A DNA stretch of 64,000 nucleotides, from NCBI GenBank assembly GCA_018240465.1, contig JAFEFS010000059.1, positions 25,514-89,513 on the forward strand, read 5' to 3'. The DNA comes from Pseudomonadota bacterium (lineage in GTDB: Bacteria > Pseudomonadota > Gammaproteobacteria > Xanthomonadales > Rhodanobacteraceae). Position 1 is the first letter of the stretch; each line of letters begins with the position of its first letter. Under the pieces are notes generated by a model, which did no database searches, was not told where the DNA came from, and was given only the letters and a program-made list of their open reading frames with translations. Shown piece by piece: positions 1 to 10,063 of this stretch. The position numbers were made by a program, and so were the translations under genes.

Positions 1-768
1 GCGCGCAAGCGGCCTCTGTCCGCGCTCGATGAAGTCGAGCATTGCGCGCACGTCGGGCTCGGACTCGGCGCTGGCGGCCAGCGCGACGCGGGCTTCGTCG
101 AGCGGCGATTTCGACACGTACAGCGTGCGGTAGGCGCGCTTGATCGCGGCGATGCGCTCGGCGGAGAAGCCACGACGCTTGAGTCCTTCCGCGTTGATGC
201 CGCGCGGGCGGCCGTAGTCGGCGGCCATCATCACGAACGGCGGCACGTCGCCGTTGATCATGCAGTTCATGCCGACGAAGGCATGCGCGCCGATGCGGCA
301 GAACTGATGCACGCCGGAAAAGCCCGAAAGGATCGCGAAGTCGCCGACTTCGACGTGACCGGCCAGCGTGGCGTTGTTGGAAAACACCGTGTGGTTGCCG
401 ACGATGCAATCGTGCGCGATGTGCACGTAGGCCATGATCCAGTTGCCGTCGCCGATACGCGTGACTCCGCCGCCGTCGCCGGTGCCGCGGTTGATCGTGA
501 CGAATTCGCGGATCAGGTTGTCGTCGCCGATGACCAGCTCGCCGCGTTCGCCATGGTACTTCTTGTCCTGCGGATCGCCGCCGATCGCGGCGAACGAGGC
601 GATGCGGTTGTTGCGGCCGATCCGCGTCGGGCCCTGGACGACGACGTGCGCGGCGAGCTGCGTGCCGGCACCGATCTCGACGTCCGCGCCGATCACGCTG
701 TAGGCGCCGACATCGACGTCCGCGCCGAGTTTTGCACCCGGGCCGATCTGTGCCGTGGCGTGGATCAT
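1..768 (-). CDS. lpxA: UDP-N-acetylglucosamine O-acyltransferase LpxA (3' end outside window)
   Basis: Catalyses the first step of lipid A synthesis in the cytoplasm, transferring a 3-hydroxyacyl chain from acyl-ACP to UDP-GlcNAc. All 256 codons visible are open and no stop is reached at the window edge, so the protein is nearly complete (family usually 255-265 aa). Left-handed beta-helix hexapeptide repeats run through the first two thirds ([12 protein letters not shown] at the N-terminus). The catalytic histidine lies in YVHIAHDC, and the helical C-terminal acyl-ACP-binding part follows [11 protein letters not shown]. The ATG overlaps the fabZ stop (TGATG), so it is translationally coupled as last visible gene of the bamA-skp-lpxD-fabZ-lpxA cluster. 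Confidence 0.95.
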   Translation of the reverse strand, partial: MIHATAQIGPGAKLGADVDVGAYSVIGADVEIGAGTQLAAHVVVQGPTRIGRNNRIASFAAIGGDPQDKKYHGERGELVIGDDNLIREFVTINRGTGDGGGVTRIGDGNWIMAYVHIAHDCIVGNHTVFSNNATLAGHVEVGDFAILSGFSGVHQFCRIGAHAFVGMNCMINGDVPPFVMMAADYGRPRGINAEGLKRRGFSAERIAAIKRAYRTLYVSKSPLDEARVALAASAESEPDVRAMLDFIERGQRPLAR

Positions 769-1235
769 CAGTCGGTCTTCTCGGCGCACATCATCTCGGC
801 TTCGGCAACGGTTTTGCCGTCGACGCTGGCGCGGCCGTGGAAGATCGCCATGCTGCGGATGATGCGCTTCAGCTGGATGTCGAGCACCAGTCGATCGCCC
901 GGCTTGACGATCTGGCTGAACTTGGCCTTGTCGACCTTGACCAGAAAATAGAGCGGGTGCGCGCCGGGCGCGTAGGTCGAAGTCAGGTGCACGAGTACGC
1001 CGGACGCTTGCGCCAGCGCCTCGATGATGAGCACGCCGGGCATGACCGGATACCCGGGGAAATGGCCCTGGAAGAAGGGCTCGTTCATGGTCACGTTCTT
1101 GATCGCGGTCAGCGTCTTGCCCACTTCGAACGCGAGCACGCGATCGATGAGCAGGAACGGATAGCGGTGCGGCAAGATCCTGGCGATGTCGTGCGCTTCG
1201 ATGGGTGCGGTGGGTGTGGTGGTCATGTTGTTCAT
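768..1235 (-). CDS. fabZ: 3-hydroxyacyl-ACP dehydratase FabZ
   Basis: Dehydrates 3-hydroxyacyl-ACP in type II fatty acid synthesis and competes with LpxA/LpxD for the same acyl-ACP pool, which explains its place between them. At 155 aa it has normal FabZ length. The hot-dog fold signature is seen in [13 protein letters not shown] near residue 21, and the active-site segment [19 protein letters not shown] contains the catalytic His and Glu. The ATG at 1235 overlaps the lpxD stop; an in-frame ATG three codons downstream is an alternative start. It overlaps lpxA at its 3' end. Confidence 0.95.
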   Translation of the reverse strand: MNNMTTTPTAPIEAHDIARILPHRYPFLLIDRVLAFEVGKTLTAIKNVTMNEPFFQGHFPGYPVMPGVLIIEALAQASGVLVHLTSTYAPGAHPLYFLVKVDKAKFSQIVKPGDRLVLDIQLKRIIRSMAIFHGRASVDGKTVAEAEMMCAEKTD

Positions 1236-2263
1236 GGCTTTGCGTCCTTCTCCAGCGCCTGTACGCGCCGGTTCAACTCATCCAGATGTTTGAAGCGCGC
1301 GGCATTGCGGCGCCAGCTGCGATTATCCTGGATCGGCGTACCCGAGGAATACTCCCCGGGCGCAAGGATCGAATGGGTGACGAGCGCCATCGAGGTGATC
1401 GTCACCTTGTCGGCGATTTCGAGATGACCGAGGATGCCGGCCCCGCCGCCGATCAGGCAGCAGCGGCCGATCCTCGCGCTGCCGGCAACGGCCGAGCAGC
1501 CGGCCATCGCCGTGTGCGCGCCGATGCGTACGTTGTGGGCGATCTGGATCTGGTTGTCCAGGCGCACGTCCTCATCGAGTACGGTGTCCTCGAGCGCGCC
1601 GCGGTCGATCGTCGTGTTGGCGCCGATCTCGCAGTCGTCGCCGACGACGACGCCGCCGAGCTGCGGCACCTTGATCCAGTGGTCTGCATCGAAGGCGAGG
1701 CCGAAACCGTCCGCGCCGAGCACGGCGCCAGGATGCACGAGCACGCGCTTGCCCAGGCGCACGCGCGCGACGAGGGTGACCCGCGCGACCAGGCGCGATT
1801 GCGCGCCGACATGGCAGTCCGTGCCGACGTGGCAGTGTGGCCCGAGCACGGCGCCGTCGCCCACGCTGGCGCCGGATTCGACCACGCAGAACGGGCCGAT
1901 GCTGGCGCTCGCAGCGACCTGCGCATCGGGCGCGACGACCGCGCTGGAATGGATGCCCGGCGCGCTTGCGGGCCGGCGCTCGTACAACGCGGCGATCTTC
2001 GCATAGGCGATGTAGGGATCCCTTGCCACCAGCGCCGCGCCGGGGAAGTGCCCGGCATCGTCGGCACGCAGGATCACCGCCGCGGCGCGCGTCGTGGCCA
2101 GTTCGCCGCGATAGCGCGGATTGGCGAGGAAGCCGAGTTGCGAGGCGGTCGCCATCGCCAGCGTGGCCACACCGTCGATGCGCGTCGCGGCGTCGCCCCG
2201 CAGTTCCAGCGCAAAGCGTCCGGCGAGGTCGGCCAGGGTGTGCGTTGCCCGTGGCTCGTTCAC
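1232..2263 (-). CDS. lpxD: UDP-3-O-acylglucosamine N-acyltransferase LpxD
   Basis: Third step of lipid A synthesis: N-acylation of UDP-3-O-acyl-glucosamine using 3-hydroxyacyl-ACP. The 343-aa length is typical. It has an N-terminal uridine-binding domain ([15 protein letters not shown]), a long hexapeptide beta-helix from about residue 110, and the catalytic histidine in [12 protein letters not shown] helical tail ends the protein. The start codon is GTG at 2263, chosen because it overlaps the skp stop as GTGA and gives the family-typical N-terminus. It is coupled to skp upstream and fabZ downstream. Confidence 0.95.
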   Translation of the reverse strand: MNEPRATHTLADLAGRFALELRGDAATRIDGVATLAMATASQLGFLANPRYRGELATTRAAAVILRADDAGHFPGAALVARDPYIAYAKIAALYERRPASAPGIHSSAVVAPDAQVAASASIGPFCVVESGASVGDGAVLGPHCHVGTDCHVGAQSRLVARVTLVARVRLGKRVLVHPGAVLGADGFGLAFDADHWIKVPQLGGVVVGDDCEIGANTTIDRGALEDTVLDEDVRLDNQIQIAHNVRIGAHTAMAGCSAVAGSARIGRCCLIGGGAGILGHLEIADKVTITSMALVTHSILAPGEYSSGTPIQDNRSWRRNAARFKHLDELNRRVQALEKDAKP

Positions 2264-2829
2264 GGTTTCGCGCTGCCTGCGTTGAGTTCTTTCAGGCGCT
2301 GCAGCACGGCGTCGGTGATGTCCATGCGCGCACTCGCGTAAAGCACGGCCTGACTGCCGACGATCATGTCGTAACCCTGTGTGCGCGCGTACTCGATCGC
2401 GGTGTCGTTGATCAGACGCAGATTGCGGTTGACTTCTTCATTGCCGCGGTTGTTGTATTCCGCGCGCGCCTCGTCGCGGCGGCGTTTGTTGTCGCGTTCG
2501 GTCGCCTCGATCTCGCGCTTGAGCGCCTCGGCGCTGTCCTTCGTCATGATCGCGCTGTCGCGTTCGTAGCGCTGCTTGAGCGCGGCGAGTTTGGCGTCGT
2601 CGGCTTTGATCGCGGCGTCCTGTCTGGCGAATTCGCGGTCAAGCCGGGCGCGGGCATCGACAAACTGGGGAGCGCTGTCGATCAGGCGCTTGACGTCGAT
2701 GTAGCCGATACGCGGTGTCGCGGCCGCAGCCGTCGCAGGGGGTTGTGCCCGTATGGGTGCGGACAGCACCAGCGCTGCGATCAACGCGCACCGGGCGTAA
2801 CGTCTGCTCGAACCGCTGGAATGGATCAC
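2260..2829 (-). CDS. skp: Periplasmic chaperone Skp/OmpH
   Basis: Trimeric periplasmic holdase that carries unfolded outer-membrane proteins to the BAM complex. A GTG start at 2829 is preferred because GGAGAG lies 8 nt upstream; a TTG at 2847 would add six residues. The 189-aa product has a signal peptide (core CALIAALVLSAPIRAQ), then the OmpH start RIGYIDVKRLIDSAP. A long charged, coiled-coil-rich middle forms the tentacles, and a C-terminal strand region closes the body. It lies directly downstream of bamA, the usual arrangement. Confidence 0.9.
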   Translation of the reverse strand: MIHSSGSSRRYARCALIAALVLSAPIRAQPPATAAAATPRIGYIDVKRLIDSAPQFVDARARLDREFARQDAAIKADDAKLAALKQRYERDSAIMTKDSAEALKREIEATERDNKRRRDEARAEYNNRGNEEVNRNLRLINDTAIEYARTQGYDMIVGSQAVLYASARMDITDAVLQRLKELNAGSAKP

Positions 2830-2946
2830 GCGTCGGGCTCTCCGCAAATGCTTCGGCGCGCCGCTCCTGACCTCGCGACGCCGCCGCCACGGCTGACGCC
2901 CAATCTTAACCCGAGAAGGTATTTCGCGTCGCCCCGCCGCCGGCGG

Positions 2947-5397
2947 TCAGAACGTGCCGCCGAAGTTGAACTGCAACGTCTCCGAGATATCGCCGGGCTT
3001 CTTGACGATCGGGCGGCCGAGGTTGATCACGATCGGGCCGACCGGCGCCTGCCAGTGCAGCGACAGGCCGGTCGAGGCGCGCAGGCCGTCGTTGCCGGAC
3101 CAGGAGAAGTCGCTGAAGTTCTTGTAGACGTTGCCGGCATCGACGTACCAGGAAAGGCGCGTGGAGGTCTCGTCCTTGATGAACGGCAGCGGGATGATCA
3201 GTTCGAGCGAGCCGGTCGTCTTGAACGCGCCGCCGAGCGGCTGCAGGCAGTAGTCGGCCTGGGTCAGCGAGGTGCAGCCCTGGTACAGGGTGCGGGTCGC
3301 GCTCGAGCCCAGTGTGTTGTCGCGGAAGTTGCGTACGTCGGAGACGCCACCGGCGTAGTAGTTGGCGAAGAACGGCAGGCCGAGCTTCGAGTACTTGCCG
3401 AACGCTTCGCCGTAACCGAGGTTGAGCGTGCCCTCGAGCACGAAGCCGTGCGTGATCGGGAAATACTGCTGATAGCGATAGTTGATGCGCCAGTATTCCG
3501 CGGTCGAGCCGGGCAGCGCGACCTCGATGCCGAGCGACTGCACCGAGCCGTGGGTCGGGTTGAAGTACTTGTTGCGGGTGTCGTGCGTCCAGCCGGCGGA
3601 GAAGCTCAGCTGGTGGAAGGTGTAGTGGCCGATCGCGTTGAGGTAGTCGATGATCTCGACCGGCGAGTAGTAGTTGCGGAAGATCGCGAAGTTGCCGTTG
3701 GCATCGGTCTGGTAGACCGGATTGCCGTTCGCGTCGTAGATCGGCGCGCCGTTCGCGTCCTTGGCGACGAGGTAACTGTCGTAGAAGGTGCGGATCTTGG
3801 TCTTGCTCGCGCCGAGCGAAAGGCTGACCGCATCGTTCTCGCCGATCGGTACTGCGCTGTTGGCCGAGAACGAGGCCGTGTCGTTGGTATAGTTGGCGAT
3901 GTTGGCGTTGCCGTAGTCGCTCTTGGTGTAGCGTGCGCTGTAGCCCAGGCCGATGCCGCTGTCGGTGAGGTAGGGCTGGAAGTAGTTCACGCCGAACGAC
4001 TGCTGGTAGTAGCTCTTCGACGCGCTGACGCCGGCCGAGTCGCCCGAACCGAGGAAGTTGTTTTCGGACACCGAGATCGACAGGATCAGCTTGTCCAGCT
4101 GTGAGTAGCCGACGCCGAAGGTGAAGCTGCCCGAGTTGGTCTCCTCGACCTTGACCTTTATGTCGATCTGGTCGTCGGTTCCCGGCACGCGCGGTGTCGA
4201 GATGTCGACCTTCTTGAAGTAGCCCAGGCGCTGCAGGCGGATCTTCGAGCGGTCGATCGCGGCCTGCGAGTACCACGCACCTTCGAGCTGGCGCATCTCG
4301 CGGCGCATGACTTCGTCTTCGGTGCGGCCGTTGCCGGCGAACTCGATGCGGCGCACATACACGCGCTTGCCCGGGTTGATGAAGAAGTTGATGCCGACGG
4401 TGAGCTTGTCCTTGTCCGGGGTCGGGATCGGGGTGACCTGAGCGAAGGCGTAGCCGATGTTGGCGAGCACCGCGGTCATCTGCTCGGAGGCCTTCTGCAC
4501 CTTCTGCCGCGAGAACACGTCACCCGGCTTGAAGTCGATGAACTTGCGCATCTCGTCTTCGCTGACGACGAGGGTGCCGGAGAGCTGCACGTCGGAGATC
4601 TTGTAGACCTGGCCCTCGGTCATCGACGCGGTCAGGTACATGTCGCGCTTGTCCGGGCTGATCGAGACCTCGGTCGAGTCGAGGCTGTAGTCGAGATAGC
4701 CACGGTCGAGGTAGAACGACTGCAGCTTCTCGAGGTCGCCGGTCAGTTTCTCGCGCGAGTACTGGTCGTCGCGCGAGTACCACGAGGTCCAGTTCGTCGT
4801 GTCGGACTCGAAATCGCCGCGGATATCGCCGCTCGGGAACGTCTTGTTGCCGACCAGGTCGATGCTCTTGATCTTGGCCACCTTGCCTTCGGCAATGTTG
4901 ATCGACAGCTCGACGCGGTTGCGGTCGAGGTTGATCACCGTCGGCTTGATCGTGACGTTGTACTTGCCGCGGTTGTAGTACTGGCGGGTCAGTTCCTGGG
5001 TCACGCGGTCGAGCGAGAGGCGGTCGAACGGCTCGCCTTCGGAGAGGCCGATGTCCTTGAGGCCCTTGAGCAGATCTTCTTCCTTGAGGTCCTTGTTGCC
5101 CTTGAGCTGGATCTTCGAGATCGCCGGGCGCTCCTTGACCGAGATGACGAGGATGTTGCCCTGGCGGCCGAGCTGGACGTCGGTGAAGAAGCCGGTCTTG
5201 TACAGCGCGCGCACGGCCTGCTGGGCTCGTTCGGTGGTGACGGTATCGCCTTTTTCGACCGGCAGGTAAGTGAACACGGTGCCGGCGGAAATGCGTTGCA
5301 GTCCGTCAATGCGGATGTCGGAGGCGACGAAGGGATCGATGGCGTGAGCTTTGGCGGTGAGGCAGGCAAACAAAACTAGGGCGGCGATACGCTTCAT
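2947..5397 (-). CDS. bamA: Outer-membrane assembly factor BamA (Omp85)
   Basis: Central insertase of the BAM complex in the outer membrane. The product is 816 aa and starts with a signal peptide (MKRIAALVLFACLTAKAHA). Five POTRA domains fill roughly residues 20-420, and a 16-stranded barrel follows, ending in the terminal phenylalanine of FNFGGTF. The chosen ATG at 5397 has GGAAG 5 nt upstream; a GTG two codons earlier is possible. It is flanked by rseP upstream and skp downstream, as in most Gammaproteobacteria. Confidence 0.96.
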   Translation of the reverse strand: MKRIAALVLFACLTAKAHAIDPFVASDIRIDGLQRISAGTVFTYLPVEKGDTVTTERAQQAVRALYKTGFFTDVQLGRQGNILVISVKERPAISKIQLKGNKDLKEEDLLKGLKDIGLSEGEPFDRLSLDRVTQELTRQYYNRGKYNVTIKPTVINLDRNRVELSINIAEGKVAKIKSIDLVGNKTFPSGDIRGDFESDTTNWTSWYSRDDQYSREKLTGDLEKLQSFYLDRGYLDYSLDSTEVSISPDKRDMYLTASMTEGQVYKISDVQLSGTLVVSEDEMRKFIDFKPGDVFSRQKVQKASEQMTAVLANIGYAFAQVTPIPTPDKDKLTVGINFFINPGKRVYVRRIEFAGNGRTEDEVMRREMRQLEGAWYSQAAIDRSKIRLQRLGYFKKVDISTPRVPGTDDQIDIKVKVEETNSGSFTFGVGYSQLDKLILSISVSENNFLGSGDSAGVSASKSYYQQSFGVNYFQPYLTDSGIGLGYSARYTKSDYGNANIANYTNDTASFSANSAVPIGENDAVSLSLGASKTKIRTFYDSYLVAKDANGAPIYDANGNPVYQTDANGNFAIFRNYYSPVEIIDYLNAIGHYTFHQLSFSAGWTHDTRNKYFNPTHGSVQSLGIEVALPGSTAEYWRINYRYQQYFPITHGFVLEGTLNLGYGEAFGKYSKLGLPFFANYYAGGVSDVRNFRDNTLGSSATRTLYQGCTSLTQADYCLQPLGGAFKTTGSLELIIPLPFIKDETSTRLSWYVDAGNVYKNFSDFSWSGNDGLRASTGLSLHWQAPVGPIVINLGRPIVKKPGDISETLQFNFGGTF

Positions 5398-5509
5398 CGT
5401 CACTTCCAGACAAAAATGGACCGGCGAGCCGGGGTGAAAATCGGGAAAAACACGGGTTGTTCGTCCCCGGCGGGACTGGGGCGGGCAATTATCCGCCCTC
5501 GCTGCGGTT

Positions 5510-6859
5510 TTATGAAGTCACCAGGCGCACGATGTCGTTGAAGAACGCCAGGCTCATCAAGGATACCAGCAGAGCCAGGCCGACATATTGGCCGGCAATC
5601 AGTGTACGTTCGCTGACCGGACTGCCCTTGATCCACTCGGCCAGGTACATGACGATGTGGCCGCCGTCGAGGATCGGAATCGGCAGCAGGTTGAGGATGC
5701 CCAGACTCAGGCTGATCACGGCCAAAAAGGACAGGAACCAGGCCAGGCCCTCGTTTGCCGAGGCGTTTGCGACCTGGGCAATCGAGATCACGCTGGACAG
5801 GTTCCTGGTCGAGGCTTCGCCGACGACCATGCTCTTGATCATGCCGAGCATCGAGGCGGTCTGCCTCCAGGTTTCGGCGAATGCCGCCGGCACGGCGGCC
5901 AGCGGGCCGAAATGTTCCACGGCATCGCGTGTGCGCTCTTGCCAGGCAACGCCGAGCATCCAACGCGTCTGGCCGTTGCGTGTGCGTTGCTCGGCGGTGG
6001 GGGTCAGTGCCACTTGCTTGCCTTCACGCTCGACGAGCAGCGAAATCCGCGGGTTTTTCGCCGCCTCCTCACTGAGCAGGCGCGAAACCTGCGGGGCGTC
6101 GACGACGGTCTGCCCGTTGAGGCTGAGGATGCGGTCGCCGGACTCTAGTCCGCCACGCGCGGCCGGCGTGTCGGCCTCGACCTGACCGACCACGGGGGCC
6201 AGCGGCGCCCCGCTGATGCCGATTTTTTCGTATACGGCGGCGCTGTCCGGTGCGCCGGGCGGCAGTTTGCTCAAGGCCAACGTCACCGCGCGGGACTGAC
6301 CCCGGGCGTCGGCAACCTCGATCGCGGTATCGCGGTGCAGCGCCGCGGCCTCGTAGATGGCCTGCATCGCGTTGCTCATCGAGTCGACTTTCTCGCCGCC
6401 GACCGCGAGGAGGCGGTCGCCTGCGGCGAGACCCGCTTCGGCAGCCAGGCCCTTCGGCGGGCCGATCACCGGTTGGTAGTCGGGTCGACCGATCACGAAC
6501 ATCGCCCAGAATGCGGCGATCGTGAACAAGATGTTGAATGCGGGGCCGGCTGCGGCGATCGCGATGCGCTGCCACGGCGGTTTCGAGTAGAACTCCCCTG
6601 GCTCGCGCGCCGCGGTGACGGGGTCGTCGGCCTCGCGCTGGTCGAGGAACTTGACGTAGCCGCCGAGCGGAATCGCACCGATCGCCCACTCCGTGCCGTC
6701 GCGCCGGAACGAGGCGATCGGCTGGCCGAAGCCGATCGAGAAGCGCAGCACGCGCACGCCGCAGCGTCGCGCGACCCAGTAGTGGCCGAATTCGTGGAAG
6801 GTCACGAGCACACCGAGGGTGACGGCGAGCCAGAAGATGGAACCGAAAAATTCGCTCAT
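5510..6859 (-). CDS. rseP: Site-2 intramembrane zinc protease RseP
   Basis: Inner-membrane metalloprotease that cleaves anti-sigma RseA in the envelope stress response and removes signal-peptide remnants. It has 449 aa from the ATG at 6859; an upstream TTG would add eight residues. The zinc motif HEFGH lies in the first transmembrane helix, two PDZ domains occupy the middle (GLAAEAGLAAGDRLLAV and TPAARGGLESGDRILSL), and the second catalytic motif LLPIPILDGG sits in a C-terminal membrane helix. Located between dxr and bamA. Confidence 0.95.
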   Translation of the reverse strand: MSEFFGSIFWLAVTLGVLVTFHEFGHYWVARRCGVRVLRFSIGFGQPIASFRRDGTEWAIGAIPLGGYVKFLDQREADDPVTAAREPGEFYSKPPWQRIAIAAAGPAFNILFTIAAFWAMFVIGRPDYQPVIGPPKGLAAEAGLAAGDRLLAVGGEKVDSMSNAMQAIYEAAALHRDTAIEVADARGQSRAVTLALSKLPPGAPDSAAVYEKIGISGAPLAPVVGQVEADTPAARGGLESGDRILSLNGQTVVDAPQVSRLLSEEAAKNPRISLLVEREGKQVALTPTAEQRTRNGQTRWMLGVAWQERTRDAVEHFGPLAAVPAAFAETWRQTASMLGMIKSMVVGEASTRNLSSVISIAQVANASANEGLAWFLSFLAVISLSLGILNLLPIPILDGGHIVMYLAEWIKGSPVSERTLIAGQYVGLALLVSLMSLAFFNDIVRLVTS

Positions 6860-6925
6860 GAGGACATCAAACCGAAGGAACAACGTCGCTCCCCGTCTGT
6901 CGGGGGAGGCGGAACGGAAGGAAAA

Positions 6926-8104
6926 TCAGCAAAAACCGTGGCGCATCTTAATTTGTGCGGTTCTGCGGGCCGTTAAATCCACGTAAAGCAGGTGTTCGAG
7001 ACCCGCCACCGGTTCAGCAGAGATTGCGGCGAGGGTGGCTTCGATCAACTCCGCGATCGCGAGAAATGGCAGGCTGCCTTCGAGGAACGCGGCGACCGCG
7101 ACCTCGTTCGCCGCATTGAGCACGGTCGGCGCCGTGCCGCCGACTTCGAGCGCGCGGTAGGCGAGGTCCAGGCAGCGGAACGTGTCGCGCGCGGGCGCTT
7201 CGAACCGCAGCGCGCCGGCGGCGACAAGATCGAGCGGGGCGACGCCGGCCTCGATGCGCTCGGGCCAGGCCAGTGCGTGCGCGAGCGCGGTGCGCATGTC
7301 CGGATTGCCGAGCTGGGCGAGTACCGAGCCGTCCGCGAATTCGACCAGCGAATGCACGAGGCTCTGCGGGTGCACGACGACCTCGATTTGCGCCGGCGTC
7401 GCACCGAACAGCCAGTGCGCCTCGATCACCTCGAGACCCTTGTTCATCAGCGTCGCCGAATCGACCGAGATTTTGCGGCCCATGCTCCATTTCGGGTGCG
7501 CGCAGGCCTGGTCGGGCGTGATCGCGGCGAGTTCCGCGCGATTCTTGCCGCGGAACGGGCCGCCGGACGCGGTCAGCAGGATGCGACGGGCCCCGGCTTG
7601 CGCAAGATCGAGCCCGCGGCCCGGCAGGCACTGGAAGATCGCATTGTGCTCGGAATCGATCGGAATCAGCTCGCCACCGCCGTCACGAATCGCATCGAGC
7701 AGAAGCGGGCCGGCCATCACGACCGACTCCTTGTTTGCGAGCAGCAGGCGTTTGCCCGCGCGCGCGGCGGCCAGTGTGGATTCCAGGCCCGCAGCGCCGA
7801 CGATCGCGGCAACGACGCTGTCGCACGACTCGCTCGCGGCCGCTTCGCTCAGCGCCGCGGTGCCGGCGGCGGCGCGCGTGGACAGGCCGGCCGCGGCCAG
7901 CTTGTCGCGCAGCGAAGTTTCCAGCGCCGCGTCGGCGATCACCGCGAGATCGGGCCGGAAGCGCACGCACAAGGCGACGAGTTCGTCGACCTTGCGGTGC
8001 GCGGCGAGCACGCTTGCGCGAAACCGTTCGGGATGGCGCGCGATCACATCGAGCGCGCTCGCGCCGATCGAGCCGGTCGCGCCGAGTACCGCGACCCTCC
8101 TCAT
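6926..8104 (-). CDS. dxr: 1-deoxy-D-xylulose 5-phosphate reductoisomerase
   Basis: NADPH-dependent enzyme that converts DXP to MEP, the first committed step of the non-mevalonate isoprenoid pathway; it supplies UppS, encoded two genes upstream. The product is 392 aa. The Rossmann motif [13 protein letters not shown] is at the N-terminus. The metal and substrate-binding segments include [19 protein letters not shown] and LLTASGGPF, and [19 protein letters not shown] lies in the catalytic core. Its ATG overlaps the cdsA stop by 4 nt. Confidence 0.96.
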   Translation of the reverse strand: MRRVAVLGATGSIGASALDVIARHPERFRASVLAAHRKVDELVALCVRFRPDLAVIADAALETSLRDKLAAAGLSTRAAAGTAALSEAAASESCDSVVAAIVGAAGLESTLAAARAGKRLLLANKESVVMAGPLLLDAIRDGGGELIPIDSEHNAIFQCLPGRGLDLAQAGARRILLTASGGPFRGKNRAELAAITPDQACAHPKWSMGRKISVDSATLMNKGLEVIEAHWLFGATPAQIEVVVHPQSLVHSLVEFADGSVLAQLGNPDMRTALAHALAWPERIEAGVAPLDLVAAGALRFEAPARDTFRCLDLAYRALEVGGTAPTVLNAANEVAVAAFLEGSLPFLAIAELIEATLAAISAEPVAGLEHLLYVDLTARRTAQIKMRHGFC

Positions 8105-8916
8105 AGTCCCAGCAGGGCCTTGCCCAGCGCGAAGAACGGCAGCGCGGCAAACACGCCGTCGAGGCGGTCGCAGACGCCGCCATGGCCGGGAAAAAGATTG
8201 CCCGAGTCCTTCACTCCCGCGTGCCGCTTGATCAGGCTTTCGAACAGGTCACCGACGACCGAAAACGCGACGCTTATAAGGGCGACGAGGACGAGCAGCA
8301 CGAGTGTCACGCCGCGTACGTCGAGCAGCCAGCCACCGATCGCGGCGAACACGGCCGAGCCGATCAGCGCGCCGTACAGCCCTTCGCGGGTTTTGCCCGG
8401 ACTGATGTTCGGCGCGAGTTTGGTTCTGCCCCAGCGGCTGCCGGCGAAGTAGGCGATCGAATCGGCGGACCAGACCATGAACATCGCATACAGCGCCCAG
8501 GTGTGCGGGATGGCTTGCGTCTGGTGGATGCGCATCAAGCCTGCGAACGCCGGCAGGATCGCGAGCATGCCGGCGGCGAGTTTGAGTGCGGTGTGCTCGC
8601 GTGTCGGCGATGCGGCAAACGAAAAGTTCTTGAGCCAGAAAATCATCGCGATCCAGGCGATGCAACCCAGGATGATGAAGGCCCACCACAACGTGATGCT
8701 CGAGGTGAAATACAGCGCGAGCATTGCGCCGACTCCGATCGCGACCGCGACCGCGCGCCACGGGCGCGAGCGCATGCCCGACATCCGCGTCCATTCCCAC
8801 ATGCCGATGCCGCAAATCAGGCCGATGCTGCCGACAAAGGCCGGCGTCGGCACGAACAGCATCAGGGCAATTCCCAGCGGGGCGAGCAGCAGCGCCGTTA
8901 TGATCCTTTGCTTCAA
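8101..8916 (-). CDS. cdsA: Phosphatidate cytidylyltransferase CdsA
   Basis: Integral membrane enzyme that makes CDP-diacylglycerol from CTP and phosphatidate, the branch point of phospholipid synthesis. The 271-aa protein has multiple hydrophobic segments and the family signature near the C-terminus ([13 protein letters not shown] followed by [11 protein letters not shown]). The only start that keeps the N-terminal membrane helix is a TTG at 8916, which overlaps the uppS stop as TTGA. The next in-frame ATG is 18 codons in and would truncate the helix. Coupled to dxr downstream. Confidence 0.94.
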   Translation of the reverse strand: MKQRIITALLLAPLGIALMLFVPTPAFVGSIGLICGIGMWEWTRMSGMRSRPWRAVAVAIGVGAMLALYFTSSITLWWAFIILGCIAWIAMIFWLKNFSFAASPTREHTALKLAAGMLAILPAFAGLMRIHQTQAIPHTWALYAMFMVWSADSIAYFAGSRWGRTKLAPNISPGKTREGLYGALIGSAVFAAIGGWLLDVRGVTLVLLVLVALISVAFSVVGDLFESLIKRHAGVKDSGNLFPGHGGVCDRLDGVFAALPFFALGKALLGL

Positions 8917-9659
8917 TGTGCCCCCGAATATGCGCTTGAAACCTGGGCACTCGTTTTACCATATCGCCGTTCGCGCGCGGCAAAATCGGCGATCGCCGCG
9001 TCGAGGTGGTCGGCATCGAAGTCCGGCCAGAGCGCGTCGGAGAAGACCAGTTCGGCATAGGCAAGCTGCCAGAGCAGGAAATTGCTCACGCGCTTCTCGC
9101 CGCCGGTACGGATGAACAGGTCGAGCGGTGGCAGGTCGGCGAGGGCGAAGTGGCTGCCAAGCTGCGCCTCGTCGATCCGTGTCGCGTCGATTTCCCCGCG
9201 CACGGCGGCCTGGGCGACCTGCCGCGCCGCCTGCGCGATGTCCCAGCGGCCGCCGTAGTTGACCGCGATGTTGAGCGCGAGCTTGGTGTTGCCCGTGGTC
9301 TTGTCCATCGCCGCGAGCATGCGCTCGCGCAGCGCCGGCGCGAACGCGGCCAGCTCGCCGATGAAGCGGATGCGCACGCCATGGCCATGCAATTCGCCGA
9401 CTTCGCGATCCAGCGCCTTGAGGAACAGCTCCATCAGCGCGCCGACCTCGTCCTTCGGTCGCTGCCAGTTTTCCGAGGAGAACGCGAACAGGGTCAGCGC
9501 TTCGATGCCGCGACGCAGGCAGGCCTCGATGATCGCGCGCACGGCCTTCTGTCCGGCACGATGGCCGAATGTGCGCGGGCGGTGGCGCTGCTTGGCCCAG
9601 CGGCCGTTGCCGTCCATGACGATGGCCACATGACGTGGGACTTTGGTTGGATTTTCCAC
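8913..9659 (-). CDS. uppS: Undecaprenyl (isoprenyl) diphosphate synthase
   Basis: cis-Prenyltransferase that builds the C55 carrier lipid for peptidoglycan and O-antigen synthesis. The product is 248 aa with a GTG start. The hallmark HVAIVMDGNGRWAK, holding the catalytic Asp and the diphosphate-binding loop, is at residues 10-23. ALTLFAFSSENWQRP and the C-terminal LFIRTGGEKRVSNFLLWQ are the other signatures. It heads the uppS-cdsA-dxr run and is separated from frr by a 404-bp repeat-rich gap. Confidence 0.96.
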   Translation of the reverse strand: MENPTKVPRHVAIVMDGNGRWAKQRHRPRTFGHRAGQKAVRAIIEACLRRGIEALTLFAFSSENWQRPKDEVGALMELFLKALDREVGELHGHGVRIRFIGELAAFAPALRERMLAAMDKTTGNTKLALNIAVNYGGRWDIAQAARQVAQAAVRGEIDATRIDEAQLGSHFALADLPPLDLFIRTGGEKRVSNFLLWQLAYAELVFSDALWPDFDADHLDAAIADFAARERRYGKTSAQVSSAYSGAH

Positions 9660-10063
9660 TCGCGCTGTTCTTCGCTCGTCATTCCCGCACAGGCGGGAAT
9701 CCAGTTCTTTTTTTCGCTCATCGTTCCGGCGAAAGCCGGAACCCAGTGTTTTTGCTTTTGATCTTGGGTTTGCGAAGAGCCAGAGCTTCCACTTGCCTTC
9801 CAGGCGAGCGGGTTACTTTCTTTGCTCGTGCAAAGAAAGGTAACCAAGGAAACACGCCACGGATGCCGCGCCCTCCGCGCTGCGGGTACGCCTGGGTTCG
9901 CTCGACGTACATTCCTGTACGTTGGCGAACTCGCACGCATCCTGCGCGCGATCCTTGCGGACGATTCCGTCATGCCGTGGCCGCGGCAAACGGGGCCCGA
10001 AGATCAAAAAATGCCTGCACCGCGTCATTCCCGCTTTCACGGGAAAGACGATCAATTTGGCTC
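9660..10063. repeat. Intergenic cluster of dispersed palindromic repeats
   Basis: This 404-bp gap between frr and uppS has no credible gene but several inverted repeats. 9681-9700 pairs ATTCCCGC with GCGGGAAT. 9724-9741 pairs TTCCGGC with GCCGGAA. 9811-9845 has 14-15-nt arms around CTCGTG (GGTTACTTTCTTTG / CAAAGAAAGGTAACC, one bulge). 9905-9922 pairs ACGTAC with GTACGT. 10028-10045 pairs TTCCCG with CGGGAA. Such ATTCCCGC hairpins and TTACTTTCTTTG palindromes are, as I recall, dispersed multicopy elements in xanthomonads. Any RNA crossing the gap from frr to uppS would be highly structured. Confidence 0.75.
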
